A stretch of 16,774 nucleotides of DNA from an uncultured Arthrobacter sp. (GTDB lineage: Bacteria; Actinomycetota; Actinomycetes; Actinomycetales; Micrococcaceae): assembly GCA_937873245.1 (NCBI GenBank), contig CALMVY010000263.1:1-16774 (forward strand), given 5' to 3'. The notes under the pieces are model-generated. The model saw nothing but the letters and a program-made list of their open reading frames with translations, searched no databases and was not told the DNA's origin. The position numbers were made by a program, and so were the translations under genes. Below, piece after piece: positions 1-7,072 of the stretch. The first letter of the stretch is position 1. The number at the start of each line of letters is the position of its first letter.

Positions 1-1
1 C

Positions 2-112
2 ATCGCCACGATCGTGGACAACGCCACGGACGCCGAGCGGCTGGCCGGGTTTTGGGCGTCGCTGCTGGGCACCGCGGTGTCCTCGCGCTTCGAACAGTTC
101 GTGTGGCTCCAG
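2..112 (+). CDS. VOC (glyoxalase-like) domain protein, fragment
   Basis: The frame starting at base 2 encodes 37 residues resembling the N-terminal half-module of small actinobacterial VOC/glyoxalase-fold proteins: a beta strand (IATIV), the DAERLAGFWASLLG helix and the SRFEQFVWLQ strand. The 5' end lies outside the window. After WLQ the family match stops: a Pro/Gly-rich turn and the second strand pair would be expected, but the frame instead runs without a stop into the terminator hairpin at 158-194 and on through the opposite-strand gene to 376. The gene is therefore either a decayed remnant or cut by a join near base 112. VOC proteins bind a metal and act on varied small substrates; nothing here specifies the reaction. 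Confidence 0.55.
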
Positions 113-157
113 CTGAGCCTCTTCGACGCCGTTCACCTCGGCGCTTCCGCAGAACGA

Positions 158-194
158 CGACGGCGGCGCACCCCGTGGGGGTACGCCGCCGTCG
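158..194 (-). terminator. Hairpin terminator of the small membrane protein gene
   Basis: Arms 158-174 and 178-194 form a 17-bp stem around a 3-base loop. The single imperfect pair is C-A on the plus strand but G-U in a minus-strand RNA, which favours minus-strand use. It lies 17 bases beyond the stop of the gene ending at 211. The U-tract is weak, as is common in high-GC actinobacteria. Confidence 0.6.
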
Positions 195-210
195 CTGTGT
201 TCGCTGGGGC

Positions 211-561
211 CTACTGCCAGAGCGTGGCGATGGCCACGTTGAGCAGGGCCAGCCCGCCAACCGCGTGGGCCAGGCCCTTGCCGACGTCCTCGCCCTTCTT
301 GTACTTGCGGCGGCCGATGAAGGCCAGGACGCCCACGGCCACGGCCACGGCCAGCTTGAGGCCAAGTTTGGCGTAGTTGGCGTCCATGTCCAGGGCCGGG
401 ATGAGTCCCATCAGGGCGATGCCGGTGAGGAGCTGCAGCATCGCGCCGTCGAACTGGCGGGGGTGGACGGTGGGCTTCTTCATCTGGCCGATCCAGATGC
501 CCACGATCATGGCGGCGCCGACGATGTGCAGGAAGACCACGAAGTTATAGACGATATTCAT
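211..561 (-). CDS. Small four-helix membrane protein of unknown function
   Basis: This 116-residue protein has about four hydrophobic segments (approximately residues 5-25, 41-58, 66-82 and 97-115). They are separated by short basic loops, including QMKKP and GRRKYKKGE. A histidine in the first helix (FLHIVGAAMIVG) resembles the FLHxxGA pattern of DUF2269- and CopD-like small membrane proteins, but the resemblance is too weak to assign a family or ligand. The gene is on the same strand as sucB, 174 bases downstream and beyond a strong terminator, so it probably has its own promoter. No Shine-Dalgarno is visible before the ATG; a TAGACT box six bases upstream suggests a leaderless start. The protein looks full length. 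Reality of the gene is likely, function unknown. Confidence 0.75.
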   Translation of the reverse strand: MNIVYNFVVFLHIVGAAMIVGIWIGQMKKPTVHPRQFDGAMLQLLTGIALMGLIPALDMDANYAKLGLKLAVAVAVGVLAFIGRRKYKKGEDVGKGLAHAVGGLALLNVAIATLWQ

Positions 562-567
562 GGCATC

Positions 568-573
568 AGTCTA
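568..573 (-). promoter_or_regulatory. Candidate -10 box for a leaderless membrane-protein mRNA
   Basis: On the minus strand TAGACT is followed by six bases and then the ATG at 561, so transcription would begin at or next to the start codon. No good -35 hexamer lies 16-18 bases upstream. Just upstream, CTACG-cgc-CGTAG (585-597) is a small perfect dyad that could be an operator half-site or chance. Confidence 0.35.
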
Positions 574-647
574 GCCAGAAGTTTCTACGCGCCGTAGTAA
601 GACCCGCCCGTTCCGGAAACAGTCCCGATGCGGACGCCTTAAGGACG

Positions 648-710
648 AAAAAGGGCGACGGCGGCGCGGATTCCGGTGGTTTCCCACCGGTTCCCGCACC
701 GCCGTCGCCC
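648..710 (-). terminator. Rho-independent terminator after sucB
   Basis: Arms 653-669 and 694-710 form a 17-bp stem (one G-U in minus-strand RNA). It is capped by a second perfect 7-bp stem, 673-679 with 684-690. On the minus strand the stem is followed directly by five U residues (plus-strand A-run 648-652). This is the most canonical terminator in the window, 26 bases past the sucB stop. Confidence 0.9.
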
Positions 711-735
711 CGTGTGTCCGGAGAGTTCCCGGAGG

Positions 736-2499
736 CTACAGTCCGAGGTCGGCTTCGAAGGCGCCTTCCTCCAGGCGTGCCTTCAGCGTCTGCAGGAAGC
801 GTCCTGCGTCGGCGCCGTCCACCAGGCGGTGGTCGTACGTCAGGGAGAGGTACATCATCGAACGGATGGCGATCGAGTCGTCGCCGTTCTCATCGGCGAC
901 CACCACGGCGCGCTTGACGATCGCGCCGGTGCCGAGGATGGCAACCTGCGGCTGGTTGGTGATCGGGTTGTCGAACAGGGCGCCCACGGAACCGATGTTG
1001 GTGATGCTGAAGGTTCCGCCGGACAGCTCGTCGGGGCCGATCTTGCCGTCGCGGGTGCGGCCGGCGACGTCGGCGATCTTGCCGGCCAGGCCGGCCAGGT
1101 TCAGGTTGCCGGCGTCGGCGATGACCGGAACCAGCAGGCCCTTGTCCGTGTCCACCGCAATCGCCAGGTGCTCGGCGTTGTGGTAGGTGATTTCCTGCTT
1201 GTCCTCGTCGTAGGAGGCGTTCACCTTGGGGTGCTGCTTCAGGGCCTCGGCAACGGCCTTGGCGATGAAGGGCAGGAAGGTCAGCTTGGAGCCGTTCTGG
1301 GCCTGGAAGGAGTTCTTGGCCTTGGCGCGCAGCTTCGCGACCTTGGTCATGTCCACCTCATGCACCTGGGTCAGCTGGGTGGAGATGTCCAGCGACTCAC
1401 GCATGCGGCGGGCAATGACCTGGCGGATCCGCGGTGCCTTCTGCACGGTGCCGCGCAGCGAGGACTGATCAGCGGACGGACGCGCGGCGGGGGCCGCCGA
1501 AGCTGCCGGCGCAGCGGCGGCGGGAGCCGGGGCCGCCTTGGCTTCTGCTGCTGCCAGCACGTCCTGCTTACGGATGCGGCCGCCGACGCCGGTGCCGCTG
1601 AGGGAGGAGATGTCCACGCCCTGCTGGTTGGCGAGCTTGCGGACCAGCGGGGTGACGTAGCCGGACTCCGCGGCAGCAGCGGCCGGAGCCGCTTCCTTGG
1701 CCGGGGCTGCGGGAGCTTCCTGCTTGGGGGCTTCCTGCTTGGGAGCTTCAGCCGGAGCAACTTCCTGCTTGGGGGCCTCAGCCGGAGCAGCTTCCTGCTT
1801 CGGAGCCTCCTCCTTCGCTGCTGCTTCCTTCGGGGCTTCCGGTGCCGGTGCCGCGGCAGGGGCGGCAGCGCCGGAGCCGATCACGGCGAGGACGGAGCCG
1901 ACCTCGGCCGTTTCATCCTCGGCGACACGGATTTCCTGCAGGGTGCCGGCCACCGGCGACGGAATTTCGGTGTCGACCTTGTCGGTGGAGACCTCAAGCA
2001 GCGGCTCGTCGACCTCGACGGTGTCGCCGATGCTCTTGAGCCAGCGGGTCACGGTGCCTTCGGTGACGCTCTCGCCCAGGGCGGGGAGGGTGACTTCGTG
2101 GCCTTCGCCGGCCGGAGCGGCCTCGGCGGCCGGTGCGGGGGCTTCGGCTTCAGGAGCAGGCGCCTCGGCAGCGGACGGGGACTCGGCCGGGGCTTCTTCC
2201 GCCGGTGCTTCTTCGGCGGGTGCTTCTTCGGCGGCCGGGGCTGCAGCCGCGCCGGAACCCGAGCCGTCGCCAATGCGCACCAGCGGTGCGCCAACTTCAG
2301 CGGTCTCGTCTTCGGCCACGAGGATTTCCTCGATCACGCCGGCGATCGGAGAGGGGATCTCGGTGTCTACTTTGTCGGTGGAAACCTCGAGCAGCGGCTC
2401 GTCCACTTCTACCCGGTCACCTACCTGCTTGAGCCAGCGGGTGACGGTTCCTTCGGTGACACTCTCACCGAGGGCGGGCAAGTTAACGGATTCAGACAT
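736..2499 (-). CDS. sucB: 2-oxoacid dehydrogenase E2 (dihydrolipoamide acyltransferase, SucB/DlaT type)
   Basis: This 587-residue E2 core enzyme transfers the acyl group from its lipoyl arm to CoA in the cytoplasm. Order of domains: lipoyl domain 1 (about 3-77, lipoylated Lys43 in the TDK motif), an Ala/Pro/Glu linker with EEAPA repeats, lipoyl domain 2 (about 134-208, Lys174), a second linker with repeated APKQE units, an E1/E3-binding domain (GYVTPLVRKLANQQGVD to RKQDVLAA), and the catalytic domain ending with DHRLVDGADAGRFL, which carries the catalytic His and Asp. Two near-identical lipoyl domains are typical of the actinobacterial SucB subfamily. In Mycobacterium and Corynebacterium the equivalent protein (DlaT/AceF) is the E2 of pyruvate dehydrogenase, so the succinyltransferase name may be wrong for the substrate. 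The ATG is preceded by AAGGAG at 12 bases. lpdA (E3) is directly upstream. Confidence 0.95.
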   Translation of the reverse strand: MSESVNLPALGESVTEGTVTRWLKQVGDRVEVDEPLLEVSTDKVDTEIPSPIAGVIEEILVAEDETAEVGAPLVRIGDGSGSGAAAAPAAEEAPAEEAPAEEAPAESPSAAEAPAPEAEAPAPAAEAAPAGEGHEVTLPALGESVTEGTVTRWLKSIGDTVEVDEPLLEVSTDKVDTEIPSPVAGTLQEIRVAEDETAEVGSVLAVIGSGAAAPAAAPAPEAPKEAAAKEEAPKQEAAPAEAPKQEVAPAEAPKQEAPKQEAPAAPAKEAAPAAAAAESGYVTPLVRKLANQQGVDISSLSGTGVGGRIRKQDVLAAAEAKAAPAPAAAAPAASAAPAARPSADQSSLRGTVQKAPRIRQVIARRMRESLDISTQLTQVHEVDMTKVAKLRAKAKNSFQAQNGSKLTFLPFIAKAVAEALKQHPKVNASYDEDKQEITYHNAEHLAIAVDTDKGLLVPVIADAGNLNLAGLAGKIADVAGRTRDGKIGPDELSGGTFSITNIGSVGALFDNPITNQPQVAILGTGAIVKRAVVVADENGDDSIAIRSMMYLSLTYDHRLVDGADAGRFLQTLKARLEEGAFEADLGL

Positions 2500-2554
2500 G
2501 TCGTCCCCGTTCTCCTTATTGATCTTTAGTGCGGATGATTGCTGCCTTGGTTGA

Positions 2555-2593
2555 GCTTAGTGCACCCGGCATTTCGGGCCGGGTGCACTAAGC
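2555..2593 (-). terminator. Perfect hairpin between lpdA and sucB
   Basis: Arms 2555-2570 and 2578-2593 form a perfect 16-bp stem with a 7-base loop (atttcgg). No U-tract follows on the minus strand (the next bases are mixed), so it could be a partial terminator, an mRNA processing or stability element, or an attenuating structure separating lpdA from sucB. The 127-base gap contains no other structure apart from the sucB ribosome-binding site. Confidence 0.6.
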
Positions 2594-2625
2594 ACAATGG
2601 TCTTGCGGTGGTGCGGGCGGAACTG

Positions 2626-4011
2626 CTAGCCGTGAAGGGGCTTGCCGGCCAGGGCCAGGTGTGCCTCGCCCAGGGACTCGTTCTGGGTCGGGTGTGCGTG
2701 GACCAGCTGGGCCACGTCCTCCGGGTAGGCTTCCCAGTTCACGATCAGCTGGGCTTCGCCGATCTGCTCGCCCATGCGGGCGCCGATCATGTGGACGCCG
2801 ATGACCGGGCCGTCCTTCTGGCGGACCAGCTTGACCAGGCCGGACGTGCCCAGGATGGAACTCTTGCCGTTGCCGGCGAGGTTGTATTCCTGGGTCTGGA
2901 TCTGGTCGTCACCGAACTTGGCCTTGGCGGCCTTCTCCGTGTAGCCAACCGTGGCGATTTCGGGTTCCGCGTAGGTGACCTTGGGAATGTTGACGTCTTC
3001 GACGATGACGGGCTTGAGGCCGGCGATTTCTTCGGCGACGAAGATGCCCTGCTGGTAGCCGCGGTGCGCGAGCTGGACGCCGGGGACGATGTCGCCGACG
3101 GCGTAGACGTTGCCGACGCCGGTGTGCAGGCGCTCGTTGGTGATGACGAAGCCGCGGTCAATGGTCAGGCCGGCCTCTTCGTAGCCGAGGTTGGCCGTGA
3201 CCGGGCCGCGGCCGACGGCGACGAGCAGGAGGTCGGCTTCGTAGGTCTTGCCGTCCACCAGGGTGACCTTGACGCCGTCGTTGTTCTGCTCGACGCCCTG
3301 GAAGAAGGTGCCGGTGGAGAACTTGATGCCGCGCTTCTTGAAGGCGCGCTCGAAGGCCTTGACGATCGTGGCGTCCTCGTTCGGGACCAGCGACGGCAGG
3401 CCCTCGATGACGGTAACGTCAACGCCGAACGACTTCCAGACGGAGGCGAATTCGACGCCGATGACGCCGCCGCCGAGGATGATCGCGCTCTTGGGGATGA
3501 AATCCATGGTGAGGGCTTCGTCGGAGGTGATCACCTTGCCGCCGATTTCCAGGCCCGGCAGGGTCCGCGAGTAGGAGCCGGTCGCGAGGACGATGTTCTT
3601 GCCCTTGTACGCGGTGCCGTTCACAACGATGGTGTCGGTGCCCTGGAGCTTGCCTTCGCCCTCGATGACGGTGATGCCCTTTTTGCCCTTGATGAGGCCC
3701 TGCAGGCCCTTGAACTTGCCGGCGACGATGCCGTCTTTGTAGGCGTTGACAGCGGTGATGTCGATGCTGTCGAGGGTGACGTTGACGCCGTACTTCGCCG
3801 AGTCACGGGCGTGGTCGGCCAGTTCTGCGGAGTGCAGCAGGGCCTTGGTGGGGATACAGCCGTTGTGCAGGCACGTGCCGCCGAGTTTGCCCTTTTCGAT
3901 GAGGCCGACGGTGAGGCCGAGCTGAACGGCACGCAGGGCGGTGGCGTAGCCGCCGCTGCCGCCGCCGAGTACCAGGATGTCGAATTCTTGCGCAGTTGCC
4001 TGATCGGCCAC
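2626..4011 (-). CDS. lpdA: Dihydrolipoyl dehydrogenase (E3)
   Basis: This 461-residue flavoprotein reoxidises dihydrolipoyl groups of E2 with NAD+, serving the pyruvate and 2-oxoglutarate dehydrogenase complexes and possibly glycine cleavage. Visible features: FAD Rossmann motif GGGSGG (residues 16-21), redox-active disulfide Cys47/Cys52 in GGTCLHNGCIPTK, a central NAD-binding segment (AIILGGGVIGVEFASVW), the second FAD contact (VYAVGDIV), and the C-terminal catalytic dyad His440/Glu445 in HPTQNES. The GTG at 4011 was chosen because it gives the family length and sits 7 bases after GGGAG. The open frame extends 33 codons further upstream through the promoter region without protein-like sequence. 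sucB follows 126 bases downstream on the same strand. Confidence 0.95.
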   Translation of the reverse strand: MADQATAQEFDILVLGGGSGGYATALRAVQLGLTVGLIEKGKLGGTCLHNGCIPTKALLHSAELADHARDSAKYGVNVTLDSIDITAVNAYKDGIVAGKFKGLQGLIKGKKGITVIEGEGKLQGTDTIVVNGTAYKGKNIVLATGSYSRTLPGLEIGGKVITSDEALTMDFIPKSAIILGGGVIGVEFASVWKSFGVDVTVIEGLPSLVPNEDATIVKAFERAFKKRGIKFSTGTFFQGVEQNNDGVKVTLVDGKTYEADLLLVAVGRGPVTANLGYEEAGLTIDRGFVITNERLHTGVGNVYAVGDIVPGVQLAHRGYQQGIFVAEEIAGLKPVIVEDVNIPKVTYAEPEIATVGYTEKAAKAKFGDDQIQTQEYNLAGNGKSSILGTSGLVKLVRQKDGPVIGVHMIGARMGEQIGEAQLIVNWEAYPEDVAQLVHAHPTQNESLGEAHLALAGKPLHG

Positions 4012-4064
4012 TAAAACGCTCCCTCGCGTGAACGATGACACGAGAGTACGCATCATCTGGTCTT

Positions 4065-4103
4065 GGAACTTCCCTGCCGTGATTATGCCAGCAGGGGAGT
4101 TCC
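4065..4103 (-). promoter_or_regulatory. Inverted repeat enclosing the putative lpdA -10 element
   Basis: Arms 4065-4077 and 4091-4103 are 13-bp inverted repeats with one mismatch (GGAACTYCCCTGC type), 13 bases apart. On the minus strand the spacer contains TGGCATAAT, an extended -10 element (CATAAT at 4082-4087), placing a transcript start near 4075 and a leader of about 64 bases before the lpdA GTG. The position suggests an operator over the promoter. The alternative is a hairpin terminating read-through from pepA, but no U-tract follows. Confidence 0.5.
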
Positions 4104-4202
4104 CTTTCATTTGTGACTACCGGAGTTCACCTTAGCGAACCACTCATCCATGCTCCACCTTGCCGTGGCGTTTGTGGAGCGCTTGTGTCCAGTGTCACGC
4201 GC

Positions 4203-4236
4203 CTTTGTGGCCGGGGGATCAGCCCCGGCTACAAAG
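4203..4236 (-). terminator. Hairpin downstream of pepA
   Basis: Arms 4203-4216 and 4223-4236 form a 14-bp stem with a 6-base loop. There is one imperfect pair (G-U on the plus strand, C-A on the minus strand). It starts 26 bases beyond the pepA stop and ends in a short T-containing stretch, consistent with a pepA terminator lacking a strong U-tract. Confidence 0.5.
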
Positions 4237-4262
4237 CCGCGCGGACGCCTGGAGGTCTGCCC

Positions 4263-5789
4263 TTAGGCGGTTTTGGCCAGGATGTCCTCGACATAGGCCA
4301 CGAGCGTGCGCACGGTGCAGCCGGTGCCCTGCTTGTGGTTGTAGCCGTACGGGCTGCCGTTGTTGAAGGACGGGCCCGCGATGTCGATGTGGGCCCAGGG
4401 GATCTGCTCGCCGTCCTTGCCCTTGCCGACGAATTCGCGCAGGAAGACGGCTGCCGTCATCATGCCGCCGTGGCGTTCGCCGATGTTGGCGATGTCCGCG
4501 ACCTGTGAGTCGAGGCTGGGGCGCAGCTCCTCGGGGAGCGGCATCGGCCAGACCAGCTCGCCGGCGCGGTCCGCGGCGGCCTTGAGCGGGCCGGTGACGG
4601 AGTCGGAGCCCATCACACCGGCGGTGCGGTCGCCCAGGGCGATCAGCTGCGCGCCGGTCAGGGTGGCGACGTCGATAATCGCGTCCGGGTATTCCTGGCT
4701 CGCGGCGACGATGCCGTCGGCCATGACCAGCCGGCCCTCGGCGTCGGTGTTGAGGACCTCCACGGTCTTGCCGCCGAAGATGGTCATAACGTCGGCGGGG
4801 CGCTGGGCCGCCCCGGACGGCATGTTCTCGGCGATGCACAGCCAGGCGGTCGCCTTGACGGGCAGGCCCAGGCCGGCGAGGGCCAGCACGGTGTTGAGGA
4901 CGACGGCGGCGCCCGCCATGTCCGACTTCATGTCACCCATGCCCAGGTGCGGCTTGAGCGAGATGCCGCCGGTGTCGAACGTGATGCCCTTGCCCACGAG
5001 GGCAATCTTGGCGGTGGCCCTGGCGGGGGAGTATTCGACCTTGACCAGGCGCGGCTGCCGGGTGGAGCCCTTGCCGACGCCGAGGATGCCGCCGAAACCT
5101 TCCTTTTCGAGGCGCTTCTCGTCCCAGACGGTTACCTTGACGGGCAGGCCCTTCGAGAGCTCCTTGGCCGCTTCCGCGAAGGACTCGGGGTAGAGGTGGC
5201 TCGGCGGCTGGTTGACCAGCGAACGGGTCGCGTTCACGGCCTTGCCGATCAGCGCGGCGCGGTCCAGGACCGTCTTGAGGCCCTTGTCCGCGGCGAGGTC
5301 GGTGACGATGACGACGTTCTTCACCGGATCCTTCAGCCCGTCCTTGGAGGAGCGGTACTCGGTGAACGAGTACGCGCCCATCGCGGCACCCTCGGCGACG
5401 GCGGCGACATCGCCCAGGGACGACGTCGGGAGGGCCAGTGCGACGGTGCTGACGCCGGCCAGCTGGCGGACGGCCGAGCCGGCGGCGCGGCGGAGGGCCT
5501 CCTCGGTGAGCGGCTGCGTTGCGGAGACCTTGCCGACGCCGGCGAGCACCAGGACCTTCGCCCCGGCTTCGGCCAGGCCCGGGAGGCGGTGGGCCTGGTC
5601 GGCTGCGCCGGTGATGCCAAGAACACTCAGTGATTCCGCCAGGGCCTCGGCGGCCTTGGCAGTCAGGGGGTTGCTGAGCAGGACGGGGCCGTCCGTGCCC
5701 TGCCCCACGCCGATGACGAGGGCGTCGCTGGGGGACTTCTTCAGATCCCCTGCGATTGCACTGAGTTTCACTTCGGTATTCTTGACCAC
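4263..5789 (-). CDS. pepA: Leucyl aminopeptidase (M17 family)
   Basis: This 508-residue cytosolic, two-metal aminopeptidase removes N-terminal residues in peptide turnover. The N-terminal macrodomain-like half (about 1-170) is followed by the catalytic half. The signature NTDAEGRL is at 347-354. By comparison with E. coli PepA the metal ligands are Lys267, Asp272, Asp290, Asp349 and Glu351, with catalytic Lys279 and Arg353; all are present in KGITFDTGGISLK, SDMAGAA and NTDAEGR. The GTG at 5789 is preferred: it gives family length and follows GAGGA by 8 bases. The open frame upstream (to 5987) has no protein-like character. The gene lies next to lpdA/sucB as pepB lies near dlaT in mycobacteria, but the hairpin at 4203-4236 suggests separate transcription. 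Confidence 0.93.
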   Translation of the reverse strand: MVKNTEVKLSAIAGDLKKSPSDALVIGVGQGTDGPVLLSNPLTAKAAEALAESLSVLGITGAADQAHRLPGLAEAGAKVLVLAGVGKVSATQPLTEEALRRAAGSAVRQLAGVSTVALALPTSSLGDVAAVAEGAAMGAYSFTEYRSSKDGLKDPVKNVVIVTDLAADKGLKTVLDRAALIGKAVNATRSLVNQPPSHLYPESFAEAAKELSKGLPVKVTVWDEKRLEKEGFGGILGVGKGSTRQPRLVKVEYSPARATAKIALVGKGITFDTGGISLKPHLGMGDMKSDMAGAAVVLNTVLALAGLGLPVKATAWLCIAENMPSGAAQRPADVMTIFGGKTVEVLNTDAEGRLVMADGIVAASQEYPDAIIDVATLTGAQLIALGDRTAGVMGSDSVTGPLKAAADRAGELVWPMPLPEELRPSLDSQVADIANIGERHGGMMTAAVFLREFVGKGKDGEQIPWAHIDIAGPSFNNGSPYGYNHKQGTGCTVRTLVAYVEDILAKTA

Positions 5790-6097
5790 GAGGACAGTCC
5801 TCAATTCTCTGAGTTTTTGCGGCAGGAACTGCATGTTCGGCGCCCTGCCATGGAACCTAAGCCACTGTCGGATTGAGACGGGACCATTCGGGACAAAAAC
5901 ATGGTGTCTCCAAGCCGTCATAAGGCCAGCTCCGATCGTAGTCTCTCCCCGGCGCGGGTGTTCAATTGAATGAGAGCTGGAGCACACTTCGATCAGGAAT
6001 GCCCCCGCACCGCAGCGTGTTGTAACCGGTAACAGCGCCGCCGCCCCGCCGGGGCCTTGCCGGCCGCTCCCACTGACTACGACGAAAGGAACATGCC
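5790..6097. other. Divergent intergenic region between pepA and the PAC2 gene
   Basis: These 308 bases hold no convincing gene. They contain the candidate pepA promoter at 5935-5965, a perfect 10-bp palindrome (5961-5970), an imperfect TGTT...AACA dyad near 6018-6034, and the ribosome-binding site of the PAC2 gene (AAAGGA, 6085-6090). A 5-bp hairpin (5790-5802) overlaps the pepA Shine-Dalgarno. I do not see a clear promoter for the plus-strand gene. Confidence 0.6.
5935..5965 (-). promoter_or_regulatory. Candidate pepA promoter with palindrome over the -35
   Basis: On the minus strand TTGAAC (5960-5965) and TACGAT (5935-5940) are separated by 19 bases, slightly long. The -35 overlaps the perfect palindrome TTCAATTGAA (5961-5970), an AT-rich island in GC-rich sequence. 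The predicted leader to the GTG would be about 140 bases. Confidence 0.3.
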
Positions 6098-7036
6098 GTG
6101 ATTGAACGGATTTCCGGCTCCTTGCTGGACCCCGAAACGCTTTACCTGCGTGATGACGCGCTGTTCCACAGCCCCGAACTGCGCGGACTGAACCTCGTTA
6201 TGGGATTTACCGGGTTCGCCGATGCCGGGCATGTCGTCAAGCAGATCACCGCCGAACTGCTGGACACCCTGGATGCGGAGATGGTGGCCGAGTTCGACGC
6301 CGACCAGCTGATGGACTACCGGACGCGGCGCCCGCAGATCAGCTTCGTCGAGGACCATCTGCAGGACTACCAGGCGCCGAGGCTGGCACTGTACCGGCTG
6401 GTGGACGGACTCGGCAGCCCGTTCCTGCTCCTGGCCGGATTCGAACCGGACCTGCAATGGGAGCGGTTCGCGCGCGCCGTCGTGGGCATCGTCGAGGAAC
6501 TGGACGTCAACCTCGTCACCTGGATCCACTCGATCCCGATGCCCGTGCCGCACACGCGTCCGGTGGGAGTGACGGTGCACGGCAACAGGCCCGACCTCAT
6601 TGAGGGAATCTCGGTCTGGCGGCCCACAGTCGAGGTTCCTGCCGCCGTCGGCCATCTCCTGGAGCTGCGGCTGACGGAAGCCGGGCGCAACGTTGCCGGC
6701 TATGTCATGCATGTTCCGCACTACCTTGCCGAAGCCGAATACCCGACGGCCGCCGTCGCCGGCCTGGAATACCTCGGCGCGGCCACCTCGCTCATGCTGC
6801 CCACCGACCGGCTCCGTGAAGCCGGCCGGGACGTCGGACGCCAGATTGCCGAGCAGATCGACGCGTCGGAGGACGTGCAGCAGGTGGTTTCCCGGCTCGA
6901 AACCCGGTACGACGAGAACGCCGAAGGAACCGTCCGGCGTTCCCTGCTCGCCGACGAGAACGACCAGCTGCCCAACGCGGATGCCCTCGGCGCCGCAGTG
7001 GAGGCCTACCTCGCCCGTAAAGAACCCGGCGAATAA
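6098..7036 (+). CDS. PAC2 family protein
   Basis: This 312-residue soluble protein belongs to the PAC2 (proteasome assembly chaperone 2-like) family found across actinobacteria. Recognisable segments are LNLVMGFTGFADAGHVVKQ near the N-terminus, the FDADQLMDYRTRRP motif, LLLAGFEPDLQWERF, the GIPMPVPHTRP-like stretch (here SIPMPVPHTRP) and HVPHYLAEAEYP, followed by a helical C-terminal region. Actinobacteria possess 20S proteasomes, but a chaperone role for the bacterial PAC2 proteins is not established by this sequence. The GTG start follows AAAGGA by 7 bases; an ATG five bases upstream is out of frame and hits a stop after two codons. The MFS gene begins 36 bases downstream on the same strand, apparently with its own promoter. 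Confidence 0.88.
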   Translation: MIERISGSLLDPETLYLRDDALFHSPELRGLNLVMGFTGFADAGHVVKQITAELLDTLDAEMVAEFDADQLMDYRTRRPQISFVEDHLQDYQAPRLALYRLVDGLGSPFLLLAGFEPDLQWERFARAVVGIVEELDVNLVTWIHSIPMPVPHTRPVGVTVHGNRPDLIEGISVWRPTVEVPAAVGHLLELRLTEAGRNVAGYVMHVPHYLAEAEYPTAAVAGLEYLGAATSLMLPTDRLREAGRDVGRQIAEQIDASEDVQQVVSRLETRYDENAEGTVRRSLLADENDQLPNADALGAAVEAYLARKEPGE

Positions 7037-7060
7037 ATACTATTTGTTGGACCCGCTGGG

Positions 7061-7066
7061 CATAAT
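7061..7066 (+). promoter_or_regulatory. Candidate -10 box for a leaderless MFS mRNA
   Basis: CATAAT ends 6 bases before the GTG at 7073, so the transcript would start at or very near the start codon. The only Shine-Dalgarno-like sequence (GGGGGAG) abuts the GTG and is too close to work normally. There is no good -35; upstream bases are AT-rich (7034-7046). Confidence 0.4.
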
Positions 7067-7072
7067 GGGGGA

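Noticed and set aside
158..194. Hairpin as a CRISPR repeat or mobile-element end
   Set aside because: Single copy, no spacers or transposase; position and strand-specific wobble fit a terminator.
676..2529. 617-codon plus-strand open frame antisense to sucB
   Set aside because: Low-complexity Gly/Arg/Val-rich translation mirroring the SucB repeats; no family resemblance. It is a GC-bias shadow.
2539..4014. 491-codon plus-strand open frame antisense to lpdA
   Set aside because: Asp/Val/Gly/Leu-rich shadow of a real, motif-complete gene on the other strand.
4012..4110. N-terminal extension of lpdA to an ATG at 4110
   Set aside because: It would include the promoter dyad and add 33 non-family residues; GTG at 4011 has a good Shine-Dalgarno.
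5790..5987. N-terminal extension of pepA to an ATG at 5987
   Set aside because: The added residues have no family similarity and cover the likely promoter; GTG at 5789 gives normal M17 length.
6018..6034. TGTT...AACA dyad with direct GTAAC repeat as an operator of the PAC2 gene
   Set aside because: Arms are only 4 bp and the centre is not symmetric; could easily be chance.
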